DNA of 64,000 nucleotides from Clostridium kluyveri DSM 555 (lineage in GTDB: Bacteria; Bacillota; Clostridia; Clostridiales; Clostridiaceae), in contig NC_009706.1 of NCBI RefSeq assembly GCF_000016505.1, positions 930,001 to 994,000 on the forward strand, given 5' to 3'. Shown piece after piece: positions 17,701-30,927 of the stretch. The position numbers and the translations under genes were made by a program. Below the pieces are notes generated by a model. That model searched no databases and was not told the DNA's origin. It saw only the letters and a program-made list of their open reading frames with translations. How positions within the stretch are numbered: position 1 is the stretch's first letter; each line of letters opens with the position of its first letter.

Positions 17701-18390
17701 ATGGAAATTAGTTTAAGACTTAAAACTTTATTAAATATGGTGGATAACTGCCAATGTATGGCAGATATAGGAACAGATCATGGCTATGTGCCTATTTATC
17801 TAGTAAAGAATAAAATTTGTAGGAGAGCTATAGCTTCTGATATAAATAAAGGACCTATAAAAAAAGCGGAGTTTAATATAAAGCTTCATAAATTGGAAGA
17901 TAAAATAAACTGCAGATTAGGTAGAGGGCTTTCAACTATAATTCCGGGGGAAGCTGAGGAAATAGTAATTGCAGGTATGGGAGGAAATCTTATAAGGGAC
18001 ATAATAGAAGAAGATCTTGAAGTGTTCAAGAGCGCAAAATCATTAATTCTTCAACCTATGCAGCATTCCCAGGTATTAAGAAAGTATATATATAATAGTG
18101 GATTTAAAATATTAGATGAAGAATTGTGTATTGACGAAAATAAATTTTATGAGATAATAAAAGTAAAATATGATGAAGATATTAAATATATAGACAGTAT
18201 ATTTTATGAAGTAGGAGAAGTATTAATAAAAAAGAAACACAGCCTTGTTTTTAAATTTTTAAAGAATAAAATTGACAATTATAATAAGATAATTTTGAAT
18301 ATAAATAAAGATACGAAACTGGCAAATAAAAGAAAAGTAAATTTATTAAGTAAAATAGAAAAATTGCAGGAGCTGATAGAATGTATTTAA
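17701..18390 (+). CDS. trmK: tRNA (adenine(22)-N1)-methyltransferase
   Basis: About 229 aa, a SAM-dependent methyltransferase of the TrmK (YqfN) family that methylates A22 of tRNA in Gram-positive bacteria. The opening ISLRLKTLLNMVDNCQCMADIGTDHGYVP and the motif VIAGMGGNLI near residue 84 are characteristic. A TGGAG six bases upstream supports the ATG at 17701 over the in-frame ATG at 17689. It overlaps the Nif3-family gene by 10 bases; the trmK-nif3 pair after rpoD is conserved in Firmicutes. Confidence 0.9.
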   Translation: MEISLRLKTLLNMVDNCQCMADIGTDHGYVPIYLVKNKICRRAIASDINKGPIKKAEFNIKLHKLEDKINCRLGRGLSTIIPGEAEEIVIAGMGGNLIRDIIEEDLEVFKSAKSLILQPMQHSQVLRKYIYNSGFKILDEELCIDENKFYEIIKVKYDEDIKYIDSIFYEVGEVLIKKKHSLVFKFLKNKIDNYNKIILNINKDTKLANKRKVNLLSKIEKLQELIECI

Positions 18391-19196
18391 GGGTAGAAGA
18401 TATACATAATATAATAGAAAAATATGCTCCGTCTATACTTAAAGAAAGTTATGATAATGTAGGGCTCATGGTAGGAGACATGAAGAGTGAAGTAACTTCT
18501 ATATTGATAGCTTTAGATTGTACTTTAGAGGTAATAGAAGAAGCAAAACAAAATAAGTGTAATCTCATACTTACCCATCATCCGTTATTGTTTAAAAGGC
18601 CAGATAGTGTAACTACAGATACTTTAACTGGCAGGAAGATAATAGAGTTAATAAGAAATAACATAAATCTATATTCTGCTCATACTAATCTGGACTCTGT
18701 AAAAGGAGGGATTAATGATATTATTATGGAATTACTTCAGTTGACTTGCTGTCATATCATTGATCCTTCAGAGATCAAAAATTATGGAGAAGATCACTGT
18801 GGTATAGGGAGGATTAGTGAGCTTAAGGTTCCTATTACACTAGGAGAACTCTGCGATAAAGTAAAGAATAATTTAAATATTTCCACGCTGAGATATTCAG
18901 GAAGCGAATCCCAAATTATAAATAAAATAGCAGTTATAAATGGAAGTGGAGAAAGCTATTTTAATTCTGCAAAGCTATTAGGTGTAGAATGTATAATTAC
19001 TGGAGATACTACTTATCATTATGTAAGTGATTTTCAAGAAGAAGGAATTGCTGTAATTGATGCCGGCCACTTTGAAACAGAATGGCCTGCTATGAGAAAA
19101 ATAGCAGAGGTTTTAATGCAAAAAATAGAATTTGATGGATTTTGTAATACTGTAATTTTATCAAAAGTAAATAGAAGTCCGTATAAATATAAGTAG
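18381..19196 (+). CDS. Nif3-like dinuclear metal center protein (YqfO family)
   Basis: A 271-aa member of the NIF3/DUF34 family. The metal ligands are visible in LILTHHPLLFK near residues 64-70, AHTNLDSVKGGIND near 101 and the C-terminal DAGHFETEWPAM near 218-229. The CTD insertion found in long YqfO proteins is missing, so this is the short form. The family is linked to GTP cyclohydrolase I-like folds, but its reaction is unproven. It overlaps trmK by 10 bases, so translation is probably coupled. AGGAG precedes the ATG. Confidence 0.88.
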   Translation: MYLRVEDIHNIIEKYAPSILKESYDNVGLMVGDMKSEVTSILIALDCTLEVIEEAKQNKCNLILTHHPLLFKRPDSVTTDTLTGRKIIELIRNNINLYSAHTNLDSVKGGINDIIMELLQLTCCHIIDPSEIKNYGEDHCGIGRISELKVPITLGELCDKVKNNLNISTLRYSGSESQIINKIAVINGSGESYFNSAKLLGVECIITGDTTYHYVSDFQEEGIAVIDAGHFETEWPAMRKIAEVLMQKIEFDGFCNTVILSKVNRSPYKYK

Positions 19197-19227
19197 AAAT
19201 GAGGGTGAGTTCATTTCTGCTTTTTTA
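19193..19227 (+). terminator. Rho-independent terminator after the Nif3-family gene
   Basis: AGAAATGA/TCATTTCT with an 8-nt loop leads into GCTTTTTT. The stem includes the end of the stop codon. Confidence 0.75.
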
Positions 19228-19285
19228 ATTTAGTAATAATATCATATATTTGAAGATAAATTAATTTAATAAGGAGGGTAGTATT

Positions 19286-19996
19286 ATGCTGGATTTGCTC
19301 GTTGAAATTCAAGATAATAAGGAAATAATAAAGAAATGTAAAAAAGAATTAAAAATTGATTTAGGTATTCATTCTATGAAAAAAATAAAGAATGAATTTG
19401 AACAGGAAAAAGAAAAATATAAATCTATAGATACTAAACTAAAAGAAAATAAAATAGAAATAGAAAATGTTGAAAATAAACTGAATATTATTAAGCAAGA
19501 AATAACTTCTGAAGAGGATAAATTATATAGAAATTTAAAATATGATTTGAAATTGATTAATTCGTTGGAAAAATCTATTGAATTAAAAGTAAGTAAAATG
19601 AAAGAATTAGAGGAGAAAAATCTAAAACTATTATATGAAGAGGAAGAGTTGTTACAACAAAAGGGATGTAGTGGGAAAAGACTAATTACTCTCAAAGCTG
19701 ATTTTCATAAAAACAAAAAAACCAGTAGTGAAAAAATAATTAAAATTAAACAAAATATAGAAAAAGCTCAGCAGAATATTCTCGATATTGAGAAGCGGAT
19801 TCCAAAGGAATTGTTGGATAAGTTTAATCAGCTATCCTCTATTAAAGGAACAGGGGCTGCCAGATTATCAGAGGGGGTATGTTTGGGGTGTAAAATGAAA
19901 GTATCTGCTATGACTATAGATAATGTAAAAAATCATAGAGGTATAGTTTACTGTGATAACTGTGGAAGGATAATAAGTTGTAATAAAATATCTTAA
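19286..19996 (+). CDS. Coiled-coil protein with C-terminal C4 zinc ribbon
   Basis: A 236-aa protein. Residues ~15-175 are a long charged coiled coil rich in K and E. The C-terminus carries a C4 zinc ribbon, CLGCKMKVSA near 206-215 and YCDNCGRIISC near 225-235, with KGTGAARLSEGVCLGC as the conserved lead-in. This is the CT398/YbgI-neighbour type of zinc-ribbon protein (pfam02591), often found next to nif3 genes in bacteria, as here. Function is not known; nucleic-acid binding has been proposed. TAAGGAGGG precedes the ATG. Confidence 0.85.
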   Translation: MLDLLVEIQDNKEIIKKCKKELKIDLGIHSMKKIKNEFEQEKEKYKSIDTKLKENKIEIENVENKLNIIKQEITSEEDKLYRNLKYDLKLINSLEKSIELKVSKMKELEEKNLKLLYEEEELLQQKGCSGKRLITLKADFHKNKKTSSEKIIKIKQNIEKAQQNILDIEKRIPKELLDKFNQLSSIKGTGAARLSEGVCLGCKMKVSAMTIDNVKNHRGIVYCDNCGRIISCNKIS

Positions 19997-20055
19997 AATT
20001 AACAGATATTTTTAATTGTTATCTAATTTAACTTAGGATTTATTTCAGATTTTTA

Positions 20056-20084
20056 TTGTAATGTATTATTAACTATGATATTAT
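20056..20084 (+). promoter_or_regulatory. rnpB promoter
   Basis: TTGTAA at 20056-20061 and TATTAT at 20079-20084 are 17 bases apart, with the predicted start at the first base of RNase P RNA. Confidence 0.7.
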
Positions 20085-20091
20085 TTAATTC

Positions 20092-20448
20092 GTAAGTAAG
20101 CCAGACAATCGCTGCTGTATAATTACAGGAGAGGAAAGTCCGAGCTTCATAGGGCAGGGTGCTGGGTAATACCCAGTCAGGGTGACCTGAAGGAAAGTGC
20201 AACAGAAATATACCGCTGAAGCAACAAGAAATTATTGCTTCAGTAAGGATGGAAAGGCGAGGTAAGAGCTCACCAGCGCATTGGTGACTTTGCGGCTATG
20301 TAAACCCCACCTGAAGCAAGATCGAATAGGAAAGCATATTAAAAAGTGGCCCGCTTTGCTTTCGGGTAGTATCGCTGGAGCCTATTGGTAACAATAGGCC
20401 TAGATAGATGATTGTCTAATACAGAACTCGGCTTATAGACTTACTTAC
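20092..20448 (+). ncRNA. rnpB: RNase P RNA
   Basis: About 357 nt, the catalytic RNA that removes 5' leaders of pre-tRNAs. The conserved GAGGAAAGTCCGAGCTTC near 20129 and CAGAACTCGGCTTATAG near 20422 are the paired core of all bacterial RNase P RNAs, and AGGGTGACCTGAAGGAAAGTGCAACAGAAA-type core elements follow in order. The ends pair as GTAAGTAAG (20092) with CTTACTTAC (20440), fixing the boundaries. Confidence 0.97.
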
Positions 20449-20454
20449 CCATTG

Positions 20455-20489
20455 AAAACACTAGGTTTCAGACTTAGTGTTTTTATTTT
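20455..20489 (+). terminator. Rho-independent terminator of rnpB
   Basis: A stem of about 9-10 bp, AAAACACTA with TTAGTGTTTT, ends in TATTTTG just past the RNase P RNA. Confidence 0.8.
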
Positions 20490-20631
20490 GCTATACTAAT
20501 CACCACAATTTTATATTGTTCTATTTTTGCTTTTTACAGATTTATTGATATAAAGTAGACAGTATATAAATAATTTGCTACAATACAGTAGGATAATTGG
20601 CTTATGTTTAATGTAGAAACTCGGACAATTA

Positions 20632-20665
20632 AATAGTATGGTAGAGAAAAACTTGCCATACTATT
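20632..20665. other. 10-bp hairpin in the rnpB-downstream gap
   Basis: AATAGTATGG and CCATACTATT pair perfectly around 14 bases. The 300-base gap 20486-20784 otherwise shows no gene, only A/T-rich sequence and a plausible AGGAGG for the next gene. The hairpin could be a small RNA or an operator. Confidence 0.35.
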
Positions 20666-20784
20666 GTCATACTAAAGTAAAAAACCTTATGTTTACACAT
20701 TTTTATCTTATAATAAATATATGAAAAAAATAGATAGTTTCAATGTAAATATACACTATTATAGGTTATAGGAGGATAAGGCTA

Positions 20785-21096
20785 ATGGAGCAATATAAAA
20801 ATTTAAATATATTGAAAAATGAAACCGATTCACAGGTTAATATAAAAAATGTATTTGTGGATATAAAGTTAATACTTAATGTCTGTGAGGATGGACTGAA
20901 AAAAGATAAAGGTATGTATACTATGACAGTTTTTGATATTGCAGATAAGATTAAAGATAAAATTTCTCAAGAGGATGTTTCTGTACAACTATATGGATAT
21001 AGTGGAAACATAATAAAGATGAAAAATGTAACCATAAGTTATGTTAAAAATGATGTTATATTGGAATCAAAACAATATACGAAAATAGTTAAATAA
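20785..21096 (+). CDS. Hypothetical protein, 103 aa
   Basis: I do not recognise this small soluble protein. It is charged, has no membrane segment or cysteine motif, and a strand-rich pattern in the second half (VSVQLYGYSGNIIKMKNVTISYV). The ribosome binding site TAGGAGG and ordinary codon use support it as a real gene. It stands alone between rnpB and the convergent feoB gene. Confidence 0.6.
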   Translation: MEQYKNLNILKNETDSQVNIKNVFVDIKLILNVCEDGLKKDKGMYTMTVFDIADKIKDKISQEDVSVQLYGYSGNIIKMKNVTISYVKNDVILESKQYTKIVK

Positions 21097-21126
21097 GTAC
21101 ATATATAGTAAGGGATAAGCGCTGTT

Positions 21127-21207
21127 TGGTGACTAGATAAGTTCTTCTAAGGCTTAAACGGAAAAAATATTTTTGTAAATGAAATCCATCCAAGCTTAGA
21201 AGAACTT
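21127..21207. repeat. Long inverted repeat with the CTTAGAAGAACTTATC motif
   Basis: AAGTTCTTCTAAGGCTT at 21139-21155 pairs with AAGCTTAGAAGAACTT at 21192-21207, a 16-17-bp stem with one bulge and a 36-nt loop. It lies between the convergent 103-aa gene and feoB and could terminate both. The left arm with its flank (TGGTGACTAGATAAG...) recurs at 35889-35913. Confidence 0.6.
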
Positions 21208-21221
21208 GATAAGATTTAAGG

Positions 21222-23339
21222 CTAACTTAAATTTAAAATTTTAAATATTATAGTTGTCATGAAACACACAATAATTGCTATGCTAGTTGGGATAAGTGCT
21301 GCTAGTGCTGTCCATTTTAAACTTCCTGTCTCCTTCTTTATAGTTAAAAGAGTGGTAGCACATGGCCAGTGCAGTAAGCTAAACAACATAGTATTAAGTG
21401 CTGTAAGATAAGTCCAACCATGATTTAATAATATTTTTTTTAAAGATTCTATACTTTCAAATTCAATGAGAGAACCAGTTGATAAATAGCACATTAATAA
21501 TACTGGAAGTACTATTTCGTTGGCAGGTAATCCTAATATAAATGCCATTAATATAAATCCATCAAGACCAATAAGCTTAGAAAAAGGATCTAGAAAGGCA
21601 GCAATATGACCTACAATGCTTAAGTTACCAATATATATATTGCTAAGTATCCAAATTATAGCACCAGCTGGAGCAGCAACTACTATGGCTCTCCAGAGTA
21701 CAAATATAGTTCTGTCGATTATGGAAGTATATAAAACCCTACCTATTTGAGGTACTCTATAAGGGGGAAGTTCCAAAGTAAAACTGGAAGGAACTCCTTT
21801 TAATATAGTTTTGGACAGCATATAAGACACTAATAGAGTTATAAATATACCTATGACAACTAATGCTGTTATAGCTACTGCGGGTAAAAAACTTGTATTG
21901 TTACTGTTTGTAACAACAAGGAATATACTAGATATAGCTATTAAAGTAGGAAATCTTCCATTGCATGGAACTAAGTTGTTAGTTAAAATTGCTATAAGAC
22001 GTTCTCTTGGAGATTCTATTATTCTGCAGGATATTATACCGGCTGCATTACATCCAAATCCCATACACATTGTTAAACACTGTTTACCATGAGCACAAGC
22101 TTTCTTAAATAGATGATCAAGATTAAAGGCCACTCGCGGCAGATACCCTAAATCCTCAAGTATTGTAAATAAAGGGAAAAATATTGCCATTGGAGGAAGC
22201 ATGACAGATATAACCCAAGCTAGAGTTCTATAAAGTCCAAGTATTAGAACTCCATGAAGCCATTGGGGGGCATTTATATTGTTAAACCATAAGGTGAGCT
22301 TATCTTGTATGCTAAAGAGTAAGTCTGCTATCATGGCAGAAGGTACATTAGCTCCAGCAATAGTAATCCAAAACACTATTGCTAAAGTTAAAAGCATTAG
22401 TGGAATACCAAAAATTTTTGAAGTAATGTAGTTATCAATCAACCTGTCTCTATTTATTTTAGCTTTATTTTCTTTTATATATTTATAACTTATTTCTTCT
22501 GCTTTTTTATAAATATTATTTGAAATATTATCTCTTATGTTTAGCTTATCATCATATGTAGTAGATGAATTTATCATTTTTAATAGTTCTTTTAAAGATT
22601 CATTATCTATATTATTAGAGAGGAAATCTATTAATTTTGTATCACCATCTACAAATCTTAAAGCAAGCCATCTTGAGCTTGTATAATTTATTTTTTTATC
22701 AATGAAAGGTTGTATAGACTTAATTCTTTCCTCAATGTAATCTTCATATATTACTATTTTAGGTATAGGTGTAATTTTACCTATAATAACTTTGTGAACT
22801 GTTTCTTTTAATTCTTCTATACCTAGGCCACTTCTAGCAGCACATAAAACTACAGGGATACCTAGTTCCTGTTCTATTCCTTTGGCGTCAATAATAATAT
22901 TTTTCTTTTTTGCTTCGTCTATAAGATTGATACAAAGGACCACATTGTTAGTAATTTCCATTATTTGATAAACGAGATTTAGGTTTCTTTCAAGGCAGGT
23001 TGCATCTGTGACTACTATTACTGCATCAGAATTGCCAAAGCATATAAAATCTCTTGCTACTTCCTCTTCTGTAGAAGATGCAAAAAGTGAATAGGTTCCA
23101 GGAAGATCTACTAATATATTTTCTTTACCATTATGTGTAAATTTCCCTCTTGCATTTACTACTGTTTTTCCAGGCCAGTTACCAGTATGTTGATGAAGTC
23201 CCGTAAGGGCATTAAAGACTGTACTTTTACCGGTATTGGGGTTACCGGCAAGAGCAATAACATATTGACCTTCCTCTTTTTCAATTTCAAATAAGTCTGA
23301 TAAAGAGTTATTTTGAGTAGATTGAAATGTTAAACCCAT
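21222..23339 (-). CDS. feoB: Ferrous iron transport protein B
   Basis: A 705-aa inner-membrane Fe2+ transporter. The N-terminal G domain has G1 GNPNTGKST at residues 32-40, G3 DLPGTYS near 77 and G4 NLID near 150; a helical GDI spacer follows, and the C-terminal half has the paired Gate motifs around PPMAIFFPLFTILEDLGYLP and VPCNGRFPTL with conserved cysteines in GFGCNAAGI and LVPCNGR. An N-terminal extension of ~25 residues precedes the G domain. It is 11 bases after feoA and cotranscribed with it. GGGAGG precedes the ATG. Confidence 0.96.
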   Translation of the reverse strand: MGLTFQSTQNNSLSDLFEIEKEEGQYVIALAGNPNTGKSTVFNALTGLHQHTGNWPGKTVVNARGKFTHNGKENILVDLPGTYSLFASSTEEEVARDFICFGNSDAVIVVTDATCLERNLNLVYQIMEITNNVVLCINLIDEAKKKNIIIDAKGIEQELGIPVVLCAARSGLGIEELKETVHKVIIGKITPIPKIVIYEDYIEERIKSIQPFIDKKINYTSSRWLALRFVDGDTKLIDFLSNNIDNESLKELLKMINSSTTYDDKLNIRDNISNNIYKKAEEISYKYIKENKAKINRDRLIDNYITSKIFGIPLMLLTLAIVFWITIAGANVPSAMIADLLFSIQDKLTLWFNNINAPQWLHGVLILGLYRTLAWVISVMLPPMAIFFPLFTILEDLGYLPRVAFNLDHLFKKACAHGKQCLTMCMGFGCNAAGIISCRIIESPRERLIAILTNNLVPCNGRFPTLIAISSIFLVVTNSNNTSFLPAVAITALVVIGIFITLLVSYMLSKTILKGVPSSFTLELPPYRVPQIGRVLYTSIIDRTIFVLWRAIVVAAPAGAIIWILSNIYIGNLSIVGHIAAFLDPFSKLIGLDGFILMAFILGLPANEIVLPVLLMCYLSTGSLIEFESIESLKKILLNHGWTYLTALNTMLFSLLHWPCATTLLTIKKETGSLKWTALAALIPTSIAIIVCFMTTIIFKILNLS

Positions 23340-23350
23340 TATAAACCTCC

Positions 23351-23629
23351 CTATATAATATTTGTTCTGATTTCAGAAGATAGGTTGTTCTTGTATAAAA
23401 TTTTTTTTAAATCCACTAAAATCAAGGATGATTCTTCGCTCCTAAGAGCTATCATTGCACCTCTGATGTTATAGACAGTAGGATCACCAGAGGGACCTTT
23501 TCTTACTACCTCTATTGTAGTACCTTTAGTTAAACCAAGTGCAAGCATTCTTTCTCTTAACATTCCAGTGGATAATAAATTATCAATTATAACATAATTT
23601 CCTGTAGGTACATTATTAAGTTTTAACAT
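23351..23629 (-). CDS. feoA: FeoA-domain protein
   Basis: A 92-aa SH3-like FeoA protein, slightly longer than the usual 75-80 aa. The core MLRERMLALGLTKGTTIEVV and the tail GAMIALRSEESSLI are the family's recognisable parts. It supports FeoB-dependent ferrous iron uptake and is the first gene of the feoAB operon. AGGAGG precedes the ATG. Confidence 0.93.
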   Translation of the reverse strand: MLKLNNVPTGNYVIIDNLLSTGMLRERMLALGLTKGTTIEVVRKGPSGDPTVYNIRGAMIALRSEESSLILVDLKKILYKNNLSSEIRTNII

Positions 23630-23665
23630 AAAATATCCTCCTAAAAAATAAATTTAATGTGATAT

Positions 23666-23680
23666 TTCGAATATATCGAA
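23666..23680. promoter_or_regulatory. Short inverted repeat upstream of feoA
   Basis: TTCGA-ATATA-TCGAA lies 37-51 bases before the feoA start codon. A canonical Fur box was not found in this gap. Role unassigned. Confidence 0.3.
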
Positions 23681-23893
23681 GATTTTTTATAGTCTAATAG
23701 TCATAAAAATTAGATGTGTATTTGAATTTGTTTCATGTGACTAATTTTGTTTCCTAAAGCTAACTTTAATAATAATGTATGCTGTCAGTCTGGAAAATGT
23801 TACATAATATAATTTAAAATTTTTAATAAAGTAGTAACTTTAGCATATATTTTATTGAAAGTATTTTTATAAAGTTTAAGGAGGATAGGAGTT

Positions 23894-24292
23894 ATGAGAG
23901 AGCAATTGTTAAGTATAGTGGTTCAATTTATCTTAGGGATAGTTGGAATTATAGCAGCGTATGTACTTAAAAAAATTTCAGATGCACTGGAATTACAAAA
24001 GCAGTCTATTGTGGCAAGGAAAGGAGCATATAATTATAATCATGCTCTTAGTGTTGCAAAAGGTATGTACTATGTATTAGAAGAAGAATTCAGCTCTGTA
24101 AAGAAAGCAGGAAAAAAGAAAAAAGATGAGATGGAAAAAAGATTACTGCAGGTAATACCAGGACTTACACAAAATGAATTAGATTCTATAAATAAAGAAA
24201 TATGTAATAATGTTAAGCAAATAGGTGAAGAAATATTGAAATCTCAAGAAGTAAAACAAGTGAGTACAAATGATGTATTAAAGGATGAATAG
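23894..24292 (+). CDS. Phage holin, LLH-family-like
   Basis: A 132-aa protein with one N-terminal transmembrane helix (VVQFILGIVGIIAAYVL, residues ~8-24) followed by a charged helical region and GAYNYNHALSVAKGMYYVLEEEF, the pattern of the LLH holin family (pfam09682). Such proteins are holins in phages, but here there is no endolysin or other phage gene nearby, so it is a lone domesticated copy or a host protein of another function. AAGGAGGATAGGAG precedes the ATG and a strong terminator follows. Confidence 0.6.
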   Translation: MREQLLSIVVQFILGIVGIIAAYVLKKISDALELQKQSIVARKGAYNYNHALSVAKGMYYVLEEEFSSVKKAGKKKKDEMEKRLLQVIPGLTQNELDSINKEICNNVKQIGEEILKSQEVKQVSTNDVLKDE

Positions 24293-24403
24293 ATTTGAAA
24301 AATTTATTCCAAAGACTGCTAGGCTCAGGTATTTTCTAGTTTGTCTAAAAATTAAGATAATAATTAAGAATGTAAATTTAAATTGGCAAATAAAAGATTA
24401 TGT

Positions 24404-24439
24404 AAATAATAAAAGAGCAAAAATGCTCTTTTATTATTT
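24404..24439 (+). terminator. Rho-independent terminator after the holin-like gene
   Basis: A 16-bp perfect stem with an AAAA loop, including AAAAGAGCA and TGCTCTTTT, ends in TTATTATTT. Confidence 0.85.
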
Positions 24440-24540
24440 ACAAAAGTAGAAAGATTATATATTTTGTGAAAATTATTAATTATATTCCATGATGTGTTTA
24501 ATCATGCAGGAATAAGTTGCTATTATTTTTATTTCAGGCT

Positions 24541-24843
24541 TTATAAATGTTCATTTTCAATATCTACTTTAAGATTTTCTTCTACGTATATACTATCTAA
24601 ATCTACTTTTTGTTCTCTAATAAAAAATTCAGCTAGTCTATGTATCGTAGTATCTCCATACATAGGTACATTTTCTTCACTTTCCAAAATATATTTTATA
24701 CTTTGGTTAACGGGATTTATAAGTTTTTTGATCCCCCAAAGTTTACAATAATTTGTAGAATGTTTATCCTGTTTTATAGATACGCTTTCAGTGTCATTGT
24801 CATAGACAAAAGTATGTTCTTCATCTGATATTTTAATTTTCAT
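24541..24843 (-). CDS. Hypothetical protein, 100 aa
   Basis: I do not recognise this small acidic soluble protein. It contains a single cysteine and no membrane segment. An upstream ATG at 24864 is in frame, but GGGAGGAG lies just ahead of the ATG at 24843, which is preferred. It is isolated between the holin-like gene and the first rRNA operon, with nothing to suggest its role. The 300 bases up to the rRNA promoter hold only A/T-rich sequence. Confidence 0.6.
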   Translation of the reverse strand: MKIKISDEEHTFVYDNDTESVSIKQDKHSTNYCKLWGIKKLINPVNQSIKYILESEENVPMYGDTTIHRLAEFFIREQKVDLDSIYVEENLKVDIENEHL

Positions 24844-25148
24844 GATTAATATTTCTCCTCCCATGTTTTTTATATACTTATTGCATAATAAATATTGAAG
24901 AAAGTCAATACATTTTAACTTATTATTAAAGAATTTTTTGAATAATTACAATTTGATAGAATAAAAAACTGTTTTTTATTTTATTAGTATATTATGATAT
25001 GTAATATGTTATGCAATTTATTGTGTCATTGTAATATTATTAGTATTTTATGTATAGTCTCCATTTAAATTTAAGAATGCAATATAGATAGATTTTTAAG
25101 AGAAAATAGTGAAAAACAAATAAATATGAAAAAAATATTTAAAAGATG

Positions 25149-25177
25149 TTGACAAAAGAAAAATGAGATGATATACT
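25149..25177 (+). promoter_or_regulatory. rRNA operon 1 promoter
   Basis: Consensus TTGACA at 25149-25154 and TATACT at 25172-25177 are 17 bases apart. The A-rich upstream stretch fits an UP element. A near-identical promoter precedes operon 2. Confidence 0.9.
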
Positions 25178-25229
25178 GTAAAAGCTGTCTGGGAAAACAG
25201 ATGGCAGCAAAGATAAAATGTGATCCTTG

Positions 25230-25247
25230 AAAATTAAACAGAATAAA
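25230..25247 (+). other. 16S processing stem, 5' arm (operon 1)
   Basis: AAAATTAAACAGAATAAA pairs perfectly with 27088-27105 on the far side of 16S, and weaker pairing continues outward to TGATCC/GGATCA. This is the expected RNase III processing stalk around 16S. Confidence 0.85.
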
Positions 25248-25369
25248 AAAGATAGGTAAACTTATTTATTAAGAATAAACCAGCAATTCTTTTGAGCTGC
25301 GAGAGCAGTAAAGAGAGTAATTTCGTAATGTAGTATGTTTATCCGGTAGTTTACTGGAAGAGATATACT

Positions 25370-25487
25370 AAAATTGCTAGTAGCGAGTACAGCGAGGAAA
25401 AGGTTGAATGAGGAGCGGAACTTACTTATGTAATTGAGCACCGGAATGAGGCATTTGACGAAGCTGGGCGAAGCTAATAGTAATTTT
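25370..25487 (+). repeat. 118-nt rRNA-leader element, copy A (before 16S, operon 1)
   Basis: One of four 118-nt copies found before every 16S and 23S gene here. Its ends pair as AAAATTGCTAGTAGC with GCTAATAGTAATTTT. Two further stems (GTACAGC/GCTGGGC and AAAGGTT/GGCATTT) and a TTAC-TTAT-GTAA hairpin lie inside. Pairing is kept by compensatory changes among the copies. Confidence 0.8.
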
Positions 25488-25509
25488 CAACAGAGTCAAA
25501 TAAAACTTT

Positions 25510-27028
<1,519 letters not shown>

Positions 27029-27124
27029 TCGAAAGGCCGGGAAAAAACCTGCCTTAAAAGTTGGAATTTGAGATAAATAAGTTGCCCTTTATTCTGTTTA
27101 ATTTTGAGGGATCATACCTCAAAT

Positions 27125-27201
<77 letters not shown>

Positions 27202-27275
27202 AGTACAAGAAAAATTTACAATTTAATTGTAAATTGTGCACTGTGAATAGTAAATTGAAATAAAATTGTCCTTTG

Positions 27276-27292
27276 AAAATTGCACAGTAAAT
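27276..27292 (+). other. 23S processing stem, 5' arm (operon 1)
   Basis: AAAATTGCACAGTAAAT pairs perfectly over 17 bp with 30525-30541 after 23S, the expected RNase III stalk. Confidence 0.85.
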
Positions 27293-27430
27293 AAAAGAAG
27301 TAAAGCTAAGGTTAGAAATAACCTTTGTAGTGGATAAGTATAAATGAGTTTATGCTTATTTTAATAAGATGTAGTTCCTATATTAATATAATTGAGAATA
27401 AAGTTTTAATTATATTTACGTAGGACAAAG

Positions 27431-27548
27431 AAAATTAGTGATAACGAGCAGAGCGAGGAAAGACTTGAGTGAGGAGCAGAGTTTACTTGTGTAAATGAGC
27501 ACCGCAGGGAAAGGCTTGACGAAGCTGTGCGAAGTTAGCAGTAATTTT
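27431..27548 (+). repeat. 118-nt rRNA-leader element, copy B (before 23S, operon 1)
   Basis: Same length and fold as copy A. The ends pair as AAAATTAGTGATAAC with GTTAGCAGTAATTTT; inside are GCAGAGC/GCTGTGC, AAGACTT/AGGCTT and TTTAC-TTGT-GTAAA. It sits within the 23S processing stalk. Copy D in operon 2 has the same sequence. Confidence 0.8.
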
Positions 27549-27622
27549 TTAATGAAACTCACTCAGCTAAGGCTGAGGAGTGCAATTTAGGCACCAAATC
27601 GAAGATTTGGACTAAATTATCA

Positions 27623-30517
<2,895 letters not shown>

Positions 30518-30574
30518 AAATAATATTTACTGTGCAATTTTGAGGGGATAAAACTCCTGAAAAGAATAATATAA

Positions 30575-30692
30575 ATCTGGTGGCAATAACGTGGAGGCAA
30601 CACCCCTTACCATTTCGAACAGGAAGGTTAAGTTCCACAGTGCCCATGGTACTGCAGGGGAGGCCCTGTGGGAGAGCAGGTCGCTGCCGGAT
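30575..30692 (+). rRNA. 5S ribosomal RNA, operon 1
   Basis: About 118 nt with closing stem ATCTGG/CCGGAT, a typical CATTTCGAACAGGAAGGTTAAG core, and the usual position after 23S. Confidence 0.95.
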
Positions 30693-30702
30693 ATATTAAT
30701 AT

Positions 30703-30778
<76 letters not shown>

Positions 30779-30779
30779 A

Positions 30780-30809
30780 AAACTTCAGATAAAATCTGAA
30801 GTTTTTTTA
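30780..30809 (+). terminator. Rho-independent terminator of rRNA operon 1
   Basis: An 11-bp stem AAACTTCAGAT/ATCTGAAGTTT ends in a run of T. Confidence 0.9.
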
Positions 30810-30927
30810 TGTATAATAAAAATGTAAGAGTAAGGATATTTGTATATTTCACAATGTTTTGTTAAAATAAATAATGTATAAAAATAATTATGGTATTTAA
30901 TAAAAAATAATAACTGAAGGTGGCATA

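Noticed and set aside
20785-21096. Toxin or antitoxin gene
   Set aside because: No partner gene, no recognised fold, and ordinary composition.
23640-23893. Fur box before feoAB
   Set aside because: No good match to the 19-bp Fur consensus could be found by eye; only an unrelated TTCGA inverted repeat is present.
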